A DNA stretch of 64,000 nucleotides from Micromonospora halotolerans (GTDB lineage Bacteria; Actinomycetota; Actinomycetes; Mycobacteriales; Micromonosporaceae): the NCBI RefSeq assembly GCF_032108445.1, contig NZ_CP134876.1, forward strand, positions 4,650,001-4,714,000. Direction: 5' to 3'. Made by a program: the position numbers and the translations under genes. Within the stretch, counting starts at the first letter, position 1, and every line of letters starts with the position of its first letter. Positions 53,148 through 61,832 of the stretch are shown in pieces. The notes beneath the pieces were generated by a model that was given only the letters and a program-made list of their open reading frames with translations, ran no database searches and had not been told where the DNA came from.

Positions 53148-54125
53148 TCAGCCGGACGCGAGCGCCGCGTGCAGGGCGCGCATCGACCGGACCGCCGAGC
53201 GGACCTCCTGGAGGTAGCGCCCCGCCGTGATGGTGGGCTCCGGCACCGGGACCGGCGCGGCGAGCGCCGGGTCCACCCCGACCGTGTCGATCCCGCAGCC
53301 GAACGGCAGGGCGAGGGTGCGCAGCGCGTCGCAGTGCTGGAACGGGACGTAGATCGGTGCGGTCACCATGAGCACCGGGTCGCCGACCCGCAGCCGGACG
53401 TGCTCGGCCCAGAACCGCTGGGTGTCGGCGGTGTGCGCCCGGCGGAGGTCCGGCTCGCCGGAGGGGGCCGCCAGCACTCGGACCGGGGGCAGCCCGGCCG
53501 GCCGGTAGGTGCGCGAGGACCAGGCCCGGTGCGGGTGGTCCGCGGCCTCGCCGGTCTCCTCGCTCGGCGCGTCCACCCCGAACGCCAGGCGCACCCCGGC
53601 GTCCAGCACGTCGACCTCCGTGGCGCAGCCGGGCACCCCGACGTCGGCGAGCAGGCGGGACTCGGCCGGGGAGAGGGCCCGGAAGCTGCCCAGCACCGCC
53701 ACCTCGCCGGACACCGCGGCGGCCGTCCGGGCCAGGTGTGCGGCGTACGCGGTGCGCCGCAGGCAGGCGTGCGCCAGGCCGCCGAGGACCAGCAGGTGCG
53801 CGTACCGGGGCAGGGTGGGCGGGAGGGACCGGACCAGGCCCAGCGCGGTCGCCGCGTCGTGCACGAGCCCGACCGTGACCGGGTCGAATGCCGGCTCCCG
53901 GGCGTCGGGGCGTTCCCGCCCGCCCCGGAAGTCCCAGTGCCGGGCGGAGAAGTCGTCCAGCCCGGCCAGCACCGCGCCCACGTCGCCGGCCGGCCAGTCG
54001 CCGCCGAAGTGCCCGACCAGGGCCCGCAGCGGGGGCGAGCCCACCCAGGCGCCGATGCCCGCCGCGAGTTCCGCCCGGGTCGTCCCCGCCGCGCCGGCCG
54101 GCAGCGCCACCTCCGTCGTCCGCAC
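53148..54125 (-). CDS. Conserved protein of unknown function
   Basis: A 325-residue soluble protein I do not recognise. Distinct stretches are LVGHFGGDWPAGDVGAVLAGLDDFSARHWDFRGGRERPDA, YAHLLVLGGLAHACLRRTAYAAHLA, DVGVPGCATEVDVLDAG and TAPIYVPFQHCDALRTLALPFGCGIDTVG. The LVLGGLAHA and VTAPIYVPFQH segments suggest a Rossmann-like alternating fold. TAGCAT (complement of 54133-54138) is 7 nt before the GTG, a leaderless start. It is divergent from the next plus-strand gene. Confidence 0.7.
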   Translation of the reverse strand: MRTTEVALPAGAAGTTRAELAAGIGAWVGSPPLRALVGHFGGDWPAGDVGAVLAGLDDFSARHWDFRGGRERPDAREPAFDPVTVGLVHDAATALGLVRSLPPTLPRYAHLLVLGGLAHACLRRTAYAAHLARTAAAVSGEVAVLGSFRALSPAESRLLADVGVPGCATEVDVLDAGVRLAFGVDAPSEETGEAADHPHRAWSSRTYRPAGLPPVRVLAAPSGEPDLRRAHTADTQRFWAEHVRLRVGDPVLMVTAPIYVPFQHCDALRTLALPFGCGIDTVGVDPALAAPVPVPEPTITAGRYLQEVRSAVRSMRALHAALASG

Positions 54126-54214
54126 CCGGCGGATGCTACCGGCGGCGAGCGCGCGCCGACCGACCGTTGTGGATCGTGGCTACCCTGAGCGCACCGAGTG
54201 ACCGGGGGTGGCCG

Positions 54215-55084
54215 ATGGCGGGTGAGGCGACGCGACGGGCGCGGGGTCGGGCCGGCTCGGCGGAGAACCTGGTGCGGCTGGTCACGCACGCCGACCCGGT
54301 GGCCCTGGTGGGCATCACCCTGTCCATCCTGCTCTCCGTGACGCTCGACCTGACCAACGCGGCCACCGGGGTCGAGTCGCTGCTGGCCGGGCTGATGGGC
54401 ATCACCATCTCGCTGGTGCTCGACTCGCTGGCCCGGGCCGAGCGCCGGTTCCACCTGCGGACGCTGCTGGACGGGCCGCCCTGGCTGGTCGGCGCCACCC
54501 CGCAGCTCGCCGGCGCGCTGCGCGAGGCGGCCGAGCGGCACGCCGGGACCCGGGTGGCGGCCGAGGCGCAGCGCCGCTTCGCGGCGTTCCGCCGGGAGGC
54601 CGAGCAGCTCGCCGCGGGCCGCATCGTCCGGCCCGGCGACGACGCCGAGGACCTGATCGGCGCCACCCGGGACTGCGTCCGGGAGCTGGTCGCGCTGACC
54701 AACGTGATGCCCCGGGTCAGCGGCGAGCTGAGCTGGTGGCGCGGTGACGTGGGCCGGCGCTACCGGGAGGCGAACCTCGCCGCCCTGGCCCGGGGCGTAC
54801 GGATCACCCGGATCTTCACCTACGCCACCCTGACTCCCGAGCTGTCCGAGCTGGTCGAGACGCACCGGCGGGCCGGCGTGCGGGTGGGGCTGCTGCCGCT
54901 CGGCGGGGTCGGCGCGCACCTGCATGTCAACCTCGTGGTCTGGGACGGGTCGAGCTGCTGGGAGGGGAAGATGACCGCGCACGGCGAGATCAGCGAGCAC
55001 GAGTTCTCCGTCCACCCGGCCGACGTGGAGCGGCTGACCCGGATCTTCCGGCTCTGCGCCGACACCGCCACGTTCCCGGGCTGA
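54215..55084 (+). CDS. Membrane-associated protein with PLD-like C-terminal half, unknown function
   Basis: A 289-residue protein. Two hydrophobic segments (PVALVGITLSILLSVTLDL and VESLLAGLMGITISLVLDSL) lie in the first 80 residues. The rest is soluble: YREANLAALARGVRITRIFTYATLTPELSELVETHRRAGVRVGLLPL and LHVNLVVWDGSSCWEGKMTAHGE. That region resembles the half-domain seen in phospholipase D-like proteins that lack HKD residues. No catalytic motif is present. It is followed after 5 bp by another membrane protein, probably in one operon. Confidence 0.65.
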   Translation: MAGEATRRARGRAGSAENLVRLVTHADPVALVGITLSILLSVTLDLTNAATGVESLLAGLMGITISLVLDSLARAERRFHLRTLLDGPPWLVGATPQLAGALREAAERHAGTRVAAEAQRRFAAFRREAEQLAAGRIVRPGDDAEDLIGATRDCVRELVALTNVMPRVSGELSWWRGDVGRRYREANLAALARGVRITRIFTYATLTPELSELVETHRRAGVRVGLLPLGGVGAHLHVNLVVWDGSSCWEGKMTAHGEISEHEFSVHPADVERLTRIFRLCADTATFPG

Positions 55085-55089
55085 CCGCC

Positions 55090-55893
55090 GTGACGTGGAC
55101 CGCGGTGCTGCTGGTGACCGCCGTGGTCTGGGCGGTCAGCGTGATCCGCTCGGTCCGGGTACGCGCCTTCGTCTACAGCCTGCCGCTGCCGATGACCCTG
55201 GCCCTGGTCACCACCGGGCACCGGGTGGACGGGCCGCAGCTGCTCGGCGTGGTCGGCCTCAACCTCTTCTTCGTCACGGTGGCGGTCACCCACGGCCGGC
55301 TGCGCTGGCCGATCCTCCCGGCCGACCTGGCCGGCGTCGCGGTCTACGTGGCGCTCAGCGCCGGTGTGCTGGCGGTGCCGGTGCCGTTCGAGGCGGCGCT
55401 GGCCGGCACCGTGGCGCTCTGGGTGCTGACCCAGGTGCTGCTGCGCCGCCGGGCCGCCGGGGCGCCGGCCACAGAGCCGGCGGACGTCCGGCGCGACGGT
55501 CTCGCCGCGCCGGTCAAGCTGCTGGTGATCTTCGTCGGCGCGCTGTTCACCGGGCTGCTCGGCGGGCTGCTGCGCGGCATGGTGGTCACCTTCCCGTACT
55601 CCGGAGTGCTGGTCGCCGTCGAGGCCCGCCGGCAGCTCGCCGAGTTCAGCCGCCACTTCGCCCGCAACAGCCTGGCCCTGGTCGGCTTCCTCACCGCCCA
55701 CCACTACCTGGAGGACACGTCGCCGGCCCTCGCCCTGGCCGCCGGCTGGGCCGCCTTCGCGCTGGTCGCCGCCGCCCTGCACCTGCCCCGCGCGGGTGCG
55801 CTGCTGCGGATCGAGTGGCCGAGGGACCGCCTGACCAGCGGAAAGGCGGGCAACGGCCGGATTTCGCTCCGGAAACCGCAGCGGAATGGTTGA
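55090..55893 (+). CDS. Polytopic membrane protein of unknown function
   Basis: A 267-residue protein with about seven hydrophobic segments, starting VTWTAVLLVTAVVWAVSVI and ending with helices around ALALAAGWAAFALVAAALHL, then a basic tail. The middle contains LLVIFVGALFTGLLGGLLRGMVVTFPYSGVLVAVEARRQLAEFSRHFARNSLAL. I recognise no transporter signature. It starts 5 bp after the upstream membrane-protein stop; the two are likely co-expressed. Confidence 0.65.
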   Translation: MTWTAVLLVTAVVWAVSVIRSVRVRAFVYSLPLPMTLALVTTGHRVDGPQLLGVVGLNLFFVTVAVTHGRLRWPILPADLAGVAVYVALSAGVLAVPVPFEAALAGTVALWVLTQVLLRRRAAGAPATEPADVRRDGLAAPVKLLVIFVGALFTGLLGGLLRGMVVTFPYSGVLVAVEARRQLAEFSRHFARNSLALVGFLTAHHYLEDTSPALALAAGWAAFALVAAALHLPRAGALLRIEWPRDRLTSGKAGNGRISLRKPQRNG

Positions 55894-55898
55894 CGTGG

Positions 55899-55941
55899 TG
55901 TCAGGTGGACAGCCCCGCTGCGCTACACAGTGACAGTTGTC
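55899..55941. promoter_or_regulatory. Two TGTC/GACA palindromes before the aminotransferase gene
   Basis: TGTC-AGGTG-GACA (55899-55911) and GACA-GT-TGTC (55932-55941) are small inverted repeats 57-99 bp upstream of the aminotransferase ATG. They could be operator half-sites for a catabolic regulator such as the PucR protein, which is speculative. Confidence 0.3.
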
Positions 55942-55997
55942 CCTGCCTCCGCGTGATGAGAGCGTGCGGGGACCAACCGCCGCTGAAGGGTGCGCCG

Positions 55998-57305
55998 ATG
56001 ACCTCCGACGACCTGCTGGCCCGGCACCGGGCCGTGCTCCCGTCCTGGATGCCGCTCTACTACGCCGAACCGCTCGAGCTGGTCTCCGGCTCCGGCCGCC
56101 GGGTGACCGACGCGGCCGGCCGCAGCTACCTGGACTTCTTCGGCGGCGTCCTGACCAACATGATCGGCTACGACATCCCGGAGATCCGGGAGGCGGTCGA
56201 ACGGCAGCTGCGCACCGGCATCGTGCACAGCTCGACGCTCTACCTGATCCGGCAGCAGGTCGAGCTGGCCGAGAAGGTCGCCCGGCTCTCCGGCATCCCC
56301 GACGCCCGGGTCTTCTTCACCAACTCCGGCACCGAGGCCAACGAGGCGGCCCTGCTGGTCGCCACCAACCACCGCCGCTCGCACCAGATCCTCGCCGTGC
56401 GCAACAGCTACCACGGCCGGTCGTACGCGGCCATGGGCGCCACCGGCAACCGGGCCTGGTCCGCCAGCGCGCTCAACCCGCTCCAGGTGGCCTGGCTGCA
56501 CTCCGGCGAGCGGCTGCGCGGCCTGCTGGCCCGGCTCGACGAGGGCGACCGGATCGACGCCGCGGTGGAGGACCTGCGCGAGGTGCTCGAAACCCAGACC
56601 GCCGGGGACGTGGCCTGCCTCATCGCCGAGCCGATCCAGGGCGTCGGCGGCTTCGTGCACGGCCCGGACGGGCTCTTCGCGGCCTGGAAGAAGGTGCTCG
56701 ACGAGCACGGCATCCTGCTCATCTCCGACGAGGTGCAGACCGGCTGGGGCCGCACCGGCGAGCACTTCTGGGGCTACGAGGCGCACGGCGTCACCCCGGA
56801 CCTGCTCACCTTCGCCAAGGGCATCGGCAACGGATTCGCGCTGGCCGGCGTGGTCGGCCGGGCCGACGTGCTGGAGGCGGTGCCGGCGATCAGCTTCTCC
56901 ACCTTCGGCGGCAACCCGGTCTCCACGGCGGCCGGCAACGCCGTCCTGGACTACCTGCTCGACCACGACCTCCAGGCCAACGCGGCGCGGGTCGGCGCGA
57001 TCCTCGGCGACGGCCTGCGCGCCGCCACCGCCGACCTGGACGCCGTCGCCGAGGTCCGCGGCAAGGGCCTCATGCTCGGCGTCGAGTTCGTCCGGCCGGG
57101 CACCACCGAGCCGGACCCGGCGCTCACCACCCGGGTCTTCGAGGCCTGTCGGGAGGGCGGCCTGCTCGTCGGCAAGGGCGGCCTGCACGGCAACGTGGTG
57201 CGGATGGGACCACCGCTGACCCTCACCGAGGACGAGGCCCGCGAGGGCCTGGCCATCCTGGTCGAGGCCATCCGCTCGTCGGTCGCCGCGGAGGTGACCG
57301 CATGA
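55998..57305 (+). CDS. Class III PLP aminotransferase (beta-alanine/GABA type)
   Basis: A 435-residue omega-aminotransferase. PLP-site features: NSGTEANEAAL, HGRSYAAMGATG, EPIQGVGGF, DEVQTGWGRTG with Asp244, and FAKGIGNGFALAG with Lys274. The next gene is a CoA-acylating semialdehyde dehydrogenase, so the likely reaction is beta-alanine, 3-aminoisobutyrate or GABA to the corresponding semialdehyde. AAGGG lies 7 nt upstream of ATG 55998. Its stop overlaps the next start by 4 bp (ATGA), giving coupled translation. Confidence 0.9.
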   Translation: MTSDDLLARHRAVLPSWMPLYYAEPLELVSGSGRRVTDAAGRSYLDFFGGVLTNMIGYDIPEIREAVERQLRTGIVHSSTLYLIRQQVELAEKVARLSGIPDARVFFTNSGTEANEAALLVATNHRRSHQILAVRNSYHGRSYAAMGATGNRAWSASALNPLQVAWLHSGERLRGLLARLDEGDRIDAAVEDLREVLETQTAGDVACLIAEPIQGVGGFVHGPDGLFAAWKKVLDEHGILLISDEVQTGWGRTGEHFWGYEAHGVTPDLLTFAKGIGNGFALAGVVGRADVLEAVPAISFSTFGGNPVSTAAGNAVLDYLLDHDLQANAARVGAILGDGLRAATADLDAVAEVRGKGLMLGVEFVRPGTTEPDPALTTRVFEACREGGLLVGKGGLHGNVVRMGPPLTLTEDEAREGLAILVEAIRSSVAAEVTA

Positions 57306-58792
57306 CGCTCATCGGGCACTTCGTCGACGGGAAGCGGATCAGCGGGGACTCCGAGCGGCGCGGGGACGTCTTCGACCCGGCCACCGGGCGGCGTACCGGG
57401 CAGGTGGCGCTCGCGTCCGCCGCCGACGTGGCCGGCGCCGTCGAGGCCGCCGAGCGGGCCGCCCGGACCTGGCGGGACACCTCGCTGGCCAAGCGGACGG
57501 CCGTCATGTTCGCCTTCCGCGAGCTGGTCAACGCCCGGCGCGACCGGCTCGCCGAGGTGATCACCGCCGAGCACGGCAAGGTGCTCGCGGACGCCGCGGG
57601 CGAGGTGCAGCGCGGCCTGGAGGTGATCGAGTACGCCTGCGGCATTCCCTCCGCGCTGCGCGGCGGCTTCAGCGAGAACGTCTCCACCGAGGTCGACTCG
57701 TACAGCCTGCGGCAGCCGCTGGGCGTGGTGGCGGTGATCTCCCCGTTCAACTTCCCGGTGATGGTGCCGCTCTGGTTCGTGCCGGTCGCCGTCGCCTGCG
57801 GCAACGCCGTGGTGCTCAAGCCCAGCGAGAAGGACCCGAGCGCGGCGCTGCTGCTGGCCGAATGGTTCACCGAGGCCGGGCTGCCGGACGGCGTGCTGAA
57901 CGTCGTCAACGGCGACAAGGAGGCGGTCGACGCCCTGCTCGACCACCCCGGCGTCAAGGCCGTGTCGTTCGTCGGCTCCACCCCGGTGGCCCGGTACGTG
58001 CACCAGCGCGGCTCGCTGGCCGGCAAGCGGGTGCAGGCGCTGGGCGGGGCGAAGAACCACATGGTGGTGCTCCCCGACGCCGACCTGGACCTGGCCGCCG
58101 ACGCGGCGGTCAACGCCGGGTTCGGCTCGGCGGGGGAGCGGTGCATGGCGATCTCCGCCCTGGTCGCGGTCGAGCCGGTGGCCGACGCCCTGGTCGCCCG
58201 CATCGCCGAGCGGATGGGCCGGCTGCGCACCGGGGACGGCCGGCGCGGCTGCGACATGGGCCCGCTGGTCACCGCCGCGCACGCGCAGCGGGTCCGCTCC
58301 TACGTGGAGTCCGGCGTCGCGGCCGGCGCCGTGCCGGTGGTGGACGGGCGGGAGGTCACCCCGGACGGGGACGCCGACGGGTTCTGGCTGGGCCCGACCC
58401 TCTTCGACCACGTCACCCCGGAGATGTCGATCTACACCGACGAGATCTTCGGCCCGGTGCTCAGCGTGGTCCGGGTCGGCTCGTACGACGAGGCGGTCGA
58501 GCTGGTCAACGCCAACCCGTACGGCAACGGCACGGCGATCTTCACCAACGACGGCGGGGCCGCCCGGCGCTACCAGCACGAGGTGGAGGTCGGCATGGTC
58601 GGCGTCAACGTGCCGATCCCGGTGCCGATGGCCTACTACTCCTTCGGCGGCTGGAAGGCATCCCTCTTCGGTGACCTGCACGCGCACGGCGCCGACGGCG
58701 TCGCCTTCTTCACCCGGGGCAAGGTGGTCACCAGCCGCTGGCTCGACCCGCGCCACGGCGGGGTCAACCTCGGCTTCCCCACCCAGACCTGA
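57302..58792 (+). CDS. mmsA: CoA-acylating methylmalonate-semialdehyde dehydrogenase
   Basis: A 496-residue aldehyde dehydrogenase. GHFVDGKRISGDSERRGDVFDPATG opens the NAD domain; SPFNFPVMVPLWFVP includes Asn150; GSAGERCMAISAL carries catalytic Cys281. The usual general-base Glu position is replaced (GGAKNHMVVLPDAD, residues 249-261), as expected for the CoA-acylating subgroup. It would convert malonate or methylmalonate semialdehyde to acetyl- or propionyl-CoA, finishing the pathway begun by the overlapping aminotransferase. Its last 29 bp overlap the end of the convergent acyltransferase gene. Confidence 0.92.
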   Translation: MTLIGHFVDGKRISGDSERRGDVFDPATGRRTGQVALASAADVAGAVEAAERAARTWRDTSLAKRTAVMFAFRELVNARRDRLAEVITAEHGKVLADAAGEVQRGLEVIEYACGIPSALRGGFSENVSTEVDSYSLRQPLGVVAVISPFNFPVMVPLWFVPVAVACGNAVVLKPSEKDPSAALLLAEWFTEAGLPDGVLNVVNGDKEAVDALLDHPGVKAVSFVGSTPVARYVHQRGSLAGKRVQALGGAKNHMVVLPDADLDLAADAAVNAGFGSAGERCMAISALVAVEPVADALVARIAERMGRLRTGDGRRGCDMGPLVTAAHAQRVRSYVESGVAAGAVPVVDGREVTPDGDADGFWLGPTLFDHVTPEMSIYTDEIFGPVLSVVRVGSYDEAVELVNANPYGNGTAIFTNDGGAARRYQHEVEVGMVGVNVPIPVPMAYYSFGGWKASLFGDLHAHGADGVAFFTRGKVVTSRWLDPRHGGVNLGFPTQT

Positions 58793-60140
58793 GCAGCCGC
58801 AGCAGCCCCGCCCCGGCCAGGTACGCCACCAGCGCCGGGGCGGGCAGCCCCAGCGGCTCCGGCGCGGTCTTGCGGATGAGGCTGTTCAGGAGCAGCCCGG
58901 CGACGAGCCCCGCGTACCCGAGGACGGCCAGCGCGGTGCGGAGCCGGCGGGCGCCCTCGCGGGCCGGCCCGGTCGCGGGCGGGCGGCGGGTGCGGGCCTC
59001 GACCGGGCCGAACACGGCGACCAGCGCGGCCAGCACCACGGCGAGGGCGAGCAGCCAGGGGATCCGCCAGCCCCACCAGGCGGCCGAACCGACCGGGGGA
59101 GTGGGCAGCGCGCCGAGCGCGTCGAGCAGCCCGACCAGCAGCACGGCCCCGGTCAGGTGCCAGAGGAAGACGGTGAGCACCACGGCGTTCACCGCGATCA
59201 CGGCCTGCCAGGGGCCGGACCGGCGCAGCCAGCGTCCGGCCGGCTCCCGCAGCAGCACGATCAGCCCGAGCTGGGCGGTGGCCACGGCCAGCAGAGCGAG
59301 GCTGGGAGGCGCCAGGTTGTCCAGGCGCTCGCCGGGCACGTTCAACATCGCCACCGGGTACGGCCCGACCACCGTGAGCAGGACCAGCGCGACCAGCCCG
59401 CCGGTGAGCAGGGCCGCCCCGGCGGTGCGGGAGAGCGGCAGCCGGCGCCGCCGCAGGCCGCGCGGCCCGGCGCCGGCCCGCCCCTGGGTGCGGGTGTCGT
59501 ACCAGGCGAAGCCGAGCTGATGGACGGCCAGCCAGCCGAACAGGTAGTTCCCCGTCGCCAGCCCCGCCGGGCCCCAGATGCGGCCCAGGTCGCCAAGCGC
59601 CACCAGGCCGGCCAGCACGACGGGCACGGCGAGCCCGAAGCGGCGGTGCAGCGCGTACAGGGGCGGGGTCAGCGGCACCACCACCAGGTAGGCCACCAGG
59701 AACCACAGCGGGATGGTGGCGAACCAGACGACGGTGCGGACCTGCGTGGGGTCGGCGCCGCGCAGCGTGGCGACCGCGGCGCCGGCCGCCAGCACCACCA
59801 GCAGCGCGGTGGTCGGCCGGACCAGCCGGGCGCTCCGGTCGACCAGCCACCCCGTGGCGGTGCCCGCCCGCTGCCGGCGGGCGGCCAGGGAGGCGGCGTT
59901 GGCGTAGCCGCCGACCAGGAAGAACACCGGCATGACCTGGGCCACCCAGGTCAGCGGCCAGGCCCAGGGCAGGTCACCGAGGGCGGAGTGGCCGGTGGGG
60001 CGGCCGGCCCGGTCGTACCCGATGGCGGTCACGCCCCAGTGGCCGAGCACGACCATGGTGATGGCGAGTGCCCGGAGCAGGTCGACGTAGCGTTCCCGGG
60101 TGGCCGGCGTGCGCTCGGCGAGCTGCCGCAGGCGGCGCAT
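58764..60140 (-). CDS. Acyltransferase-3 family membrane protein
   Basis: A 458-residue protein with about 10-11 membrane helices. RYVDLLRALAITMVVLGHWG near residue 20 is the family signature with the conserved Arg and His, and AQVMPVFFLVGGYANAAS follows. Such enzymes O-acylate sugars, peptidoglycan or antibiotics at the membrane; the acceptor is unknown. TAGCCT (complement of 60147-60152) stands 6 nt before the ATG without a ribosome site, another leaderless-type start. The 3' end overlaps mmsA tail-to-tail by 29 bp. Confidence 0.87.
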   Translation of the reverse strand: MRRLRQLAERTPATRERYVDLLRALAITMVVLGHWGVTAIGYDRAGRPTGHSALGDLPWAWPLTWVAQVMPVFFLVGGYANAASLAARRQRAGTATGWLVDRSARLVRPTTALLVVLAAGAAVATLRGADPTQVRTVVWFATIPLWFLVAYLVVVPLTPPLYALHRRFGLAVPVVLAGLVALGDLGRIWGPAGLATGNYLFGWLAVHQLGFAWYDTRTQGRAGAGPRGLRRRRLPLSRTAGAALLTGGLVALVLLTVVGPYPVAMLNVPGERLDNLAPPSLALLAVATAQLGLIVLLREPAGRWLRRSGPWQAVIAVNAVVLTVFLWHLTGAVLLVGLLDALGALPTPPVGSAAWWGWRIPWLLALAVVLAALVAVFGPVEARTRRPPATGPAREGARRLRTALAVLGYAGLVAGLLLNSLIRKTAPEPLGLPAPALVAYLAGAGLLRLLRSGWGSRG

Positions 60141-60222
60141 GGGTCCAGGCTATGCCAGCGGCCACCGACCGGTATGGATAACGGTTCGGTCCTGAGGTCT
60201 TGTGATCCGCGCCGCGCTGCCG

Positions 60223-60257
60223 TAGAAATTCTTCAGCAACATCAAGTTAAGTGAAGA
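60223..60257 (+). promoter_or_regulatory. ngcE promoter region with TCTTCA inverted repeat
   Basis: TAGAAAT at 60223-60229 could be the -10 box. TCTTCA (60230-60235) and TGAAGA (60252-60257) form a 6-bp inverted repeat with 16-bp spacing immediately after it, a good position for repressor binding. The repeat does not resemble a DasR site as I remember it. Confidence 0.35.
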
Positions 60258-60348
60258 CAAGCGACAGCTGACACCCAGAGCCTCGACGTCGCGGCCGCCG
60301 TTCCCCCAGACTTCGGCGGGCCGCGCGCACCCGAACCGAGGAGATGCG

Positions 60349-61767
60349 ATGAACAGGCGTGAGATCCTCCAGCGCACCGCCGCCGCCGGACTGCTGGCCA
60401 CCCCCGCCGCCGGCCTGCTCGCCGGCTGCGCCACCTCCGGTGGCGACGACGACAAGGGCAACTCCGGTGCCTACAAGGGCACCAAGAGCGAGCAGAACCC
60501 GCTCGGCGTCAAGGAGGACGCCCCGCTCGAGGTGGTGATCTTCAACGGCGGCTTCGGCGAGGAGTACGCCAAGGCCCACGAGGCCATGTACAAGGAGAAG
60601 TACCCGAAGGCGAAGATCAATCACTCGGCCACGCAGGAGATCAACAAGACTCTCCAGCCGCGCTTCGTCGACGGCACCCCACCGGACGTCGTGAACAACT
60701 CCGGCGCCGGCCAGATCGACTTCAACGGCCTGGTCAGCCAGAGCGCCATCGCCGACCTGGGCGACCTGCTCACCGCGCCCAGCCTGGACATCCCCGGCAA
60801 GTCGGTGAAGGACACCCTGCTCCCCGGCGCCGTCGAGGTCGGCTCGTACGACGGGAAGTTCCTGGTCCTCAACTACACGTACACCGCCTACGGCATCTGG
60901 TACTCCACCAAGACCTTCGCCGAGCGCAACTGGCAGTACGCGAAGACCTGGGACGAGCACATCGCCCTCTGCAAGCAGATCAAGGCCGCCGGCATCGCCC
61001 CCTGGACGTACGCGGGCAAGCACCCCCGCTACATGAGCTGGCCGCTGATCGCCACGGCGATCAAGTTCGGCGGGCCGTCGGTGGCGATGGCGATCGACAA
61101 CCTCGAACCCAACGCCTGGAAGTCCGACGCCATGAAGGCGGCGGCCGACGCCTGGTACCAGATCGTCAAGGACAAGTACATCCTGGACGGTTCGCCGGGC
61201 CTGGACCACATCCAGTCGCAGACCGCCTGGTGCCAGGGCAAGGCCGCCTTCATCTCCTGCGGCTCCTGGCTGGAGAACGAGCAGGCGAAGGTGACCCCGG
61301 CCGGCTTCAACATGACCATCGCGCCGACCCCGAGCCTGGGCAGCGGGGACAAGCTGCCGTTCGAGGCGATCCGGGGCACCGCGGGCGAGCCGTTCATGGT
61401 GCCGTCGAAGGCGAAGAACGTCGCCGGTGGCCTGGAGTACTTCCGGATGATGCTCTCCAAGAAGGGCGCGCAGGACTTCACCAAGAAGGTCTCCAGCCTG
61501 ACCGTGGTGGCCGGCGCGACCGACGGGGTCGAACTGCCGTTCGGCCTGACCACCGTGGTCAAGGCGCTGGAGGCGTCCGGCAGCAACGGCTTCAACTGGG
61601 TCTACAACAACTACTACCGCAAGCTCGAGCGCGAGCTGGTCGACGCCGCGTGCGGCGAGTTCTTCAGCGGCCGGAGCACGCCGGCCGAGTTCCTCGACCA
61701 GTGCCAGAAGGGCGCCGACTCGATCGCCCAGGACAGCTCGATCAAGAAGTACAAGCGGGCCGCGTGA
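60349..61767 (+). CDS. ngcE: N-acetylglucosamine/chitobiose-binding lipoprotein of ABC importer
   Basis: A 472-residue extracellular solute-binding lipoprotein. The N-terminus has a twin-arginine-like start (NRREILQRTAAAG) and a lipobox LAGC with Cys27. The mature part matches NgcE: VVIFNGGFGEEYAKAHEAMYKEKYPKAKI, QPRFVDGTPPDVVNNSGAGQIDF, YTAYGIWYSTKTF, GSWLENEQAKVTPAGFNM. NgcE captures GlcNAc and diacetylchitobiose in Streptomyces. GAGGAG is 6 nt before ATG 60349. It heads a three-gene operon with two permeases; no ATPase is present, so a shared MsiK-type ATPase elsewhere is expected. Confidence 0.92.
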   Translation: MNRREILQRTAAAGLLATPAAGLLAGCATSGGDDDKGNSGAYKGTKSEQNPLGVKEDAPLEVVIFNGGFGEEYAKAHEAMYKEKYPKAKINHSATQEINKTLQPRFVDGTPPDVVNNSGAGQIDFNGLVSQSAIADLGDLLTAPSLDIPGKSVKDTLLPGAVEVGSYDGKFLVLNYTYTAYGIWYSTKTFAERNWQYAKTWDEHIALCKQIKAAGIAPWTYAGKHPRYMSWPLIATAIKFGGPSVAMAIDNLEPNAWKSDAMKAAADAWYQIVKDKYILDGSPGLDHIQSQTAWCQGKAAFISCGSWLENEQAKVTPAGFNMTIAPTPSLGSGDKLPFEAIRGTAGEPFMVPSKAKNVAGGLEYFRMMLSKKGAQDFTKKVSSLTVVAGATDGVELPFGLTTVVKALEASGSNGFNWVYNNYYRKLERELVDAACGEFFSGRSTPAEFLDQCQKGADSIAQDSSIKKYKRAA

Positions 61768-61832
61768 CATCCGGCCGGTGGGGGCGGCCCGTCCGTCCCC
61801 ACCGGCCTGCCGCTGGGAAGTAGGTCCATCTC

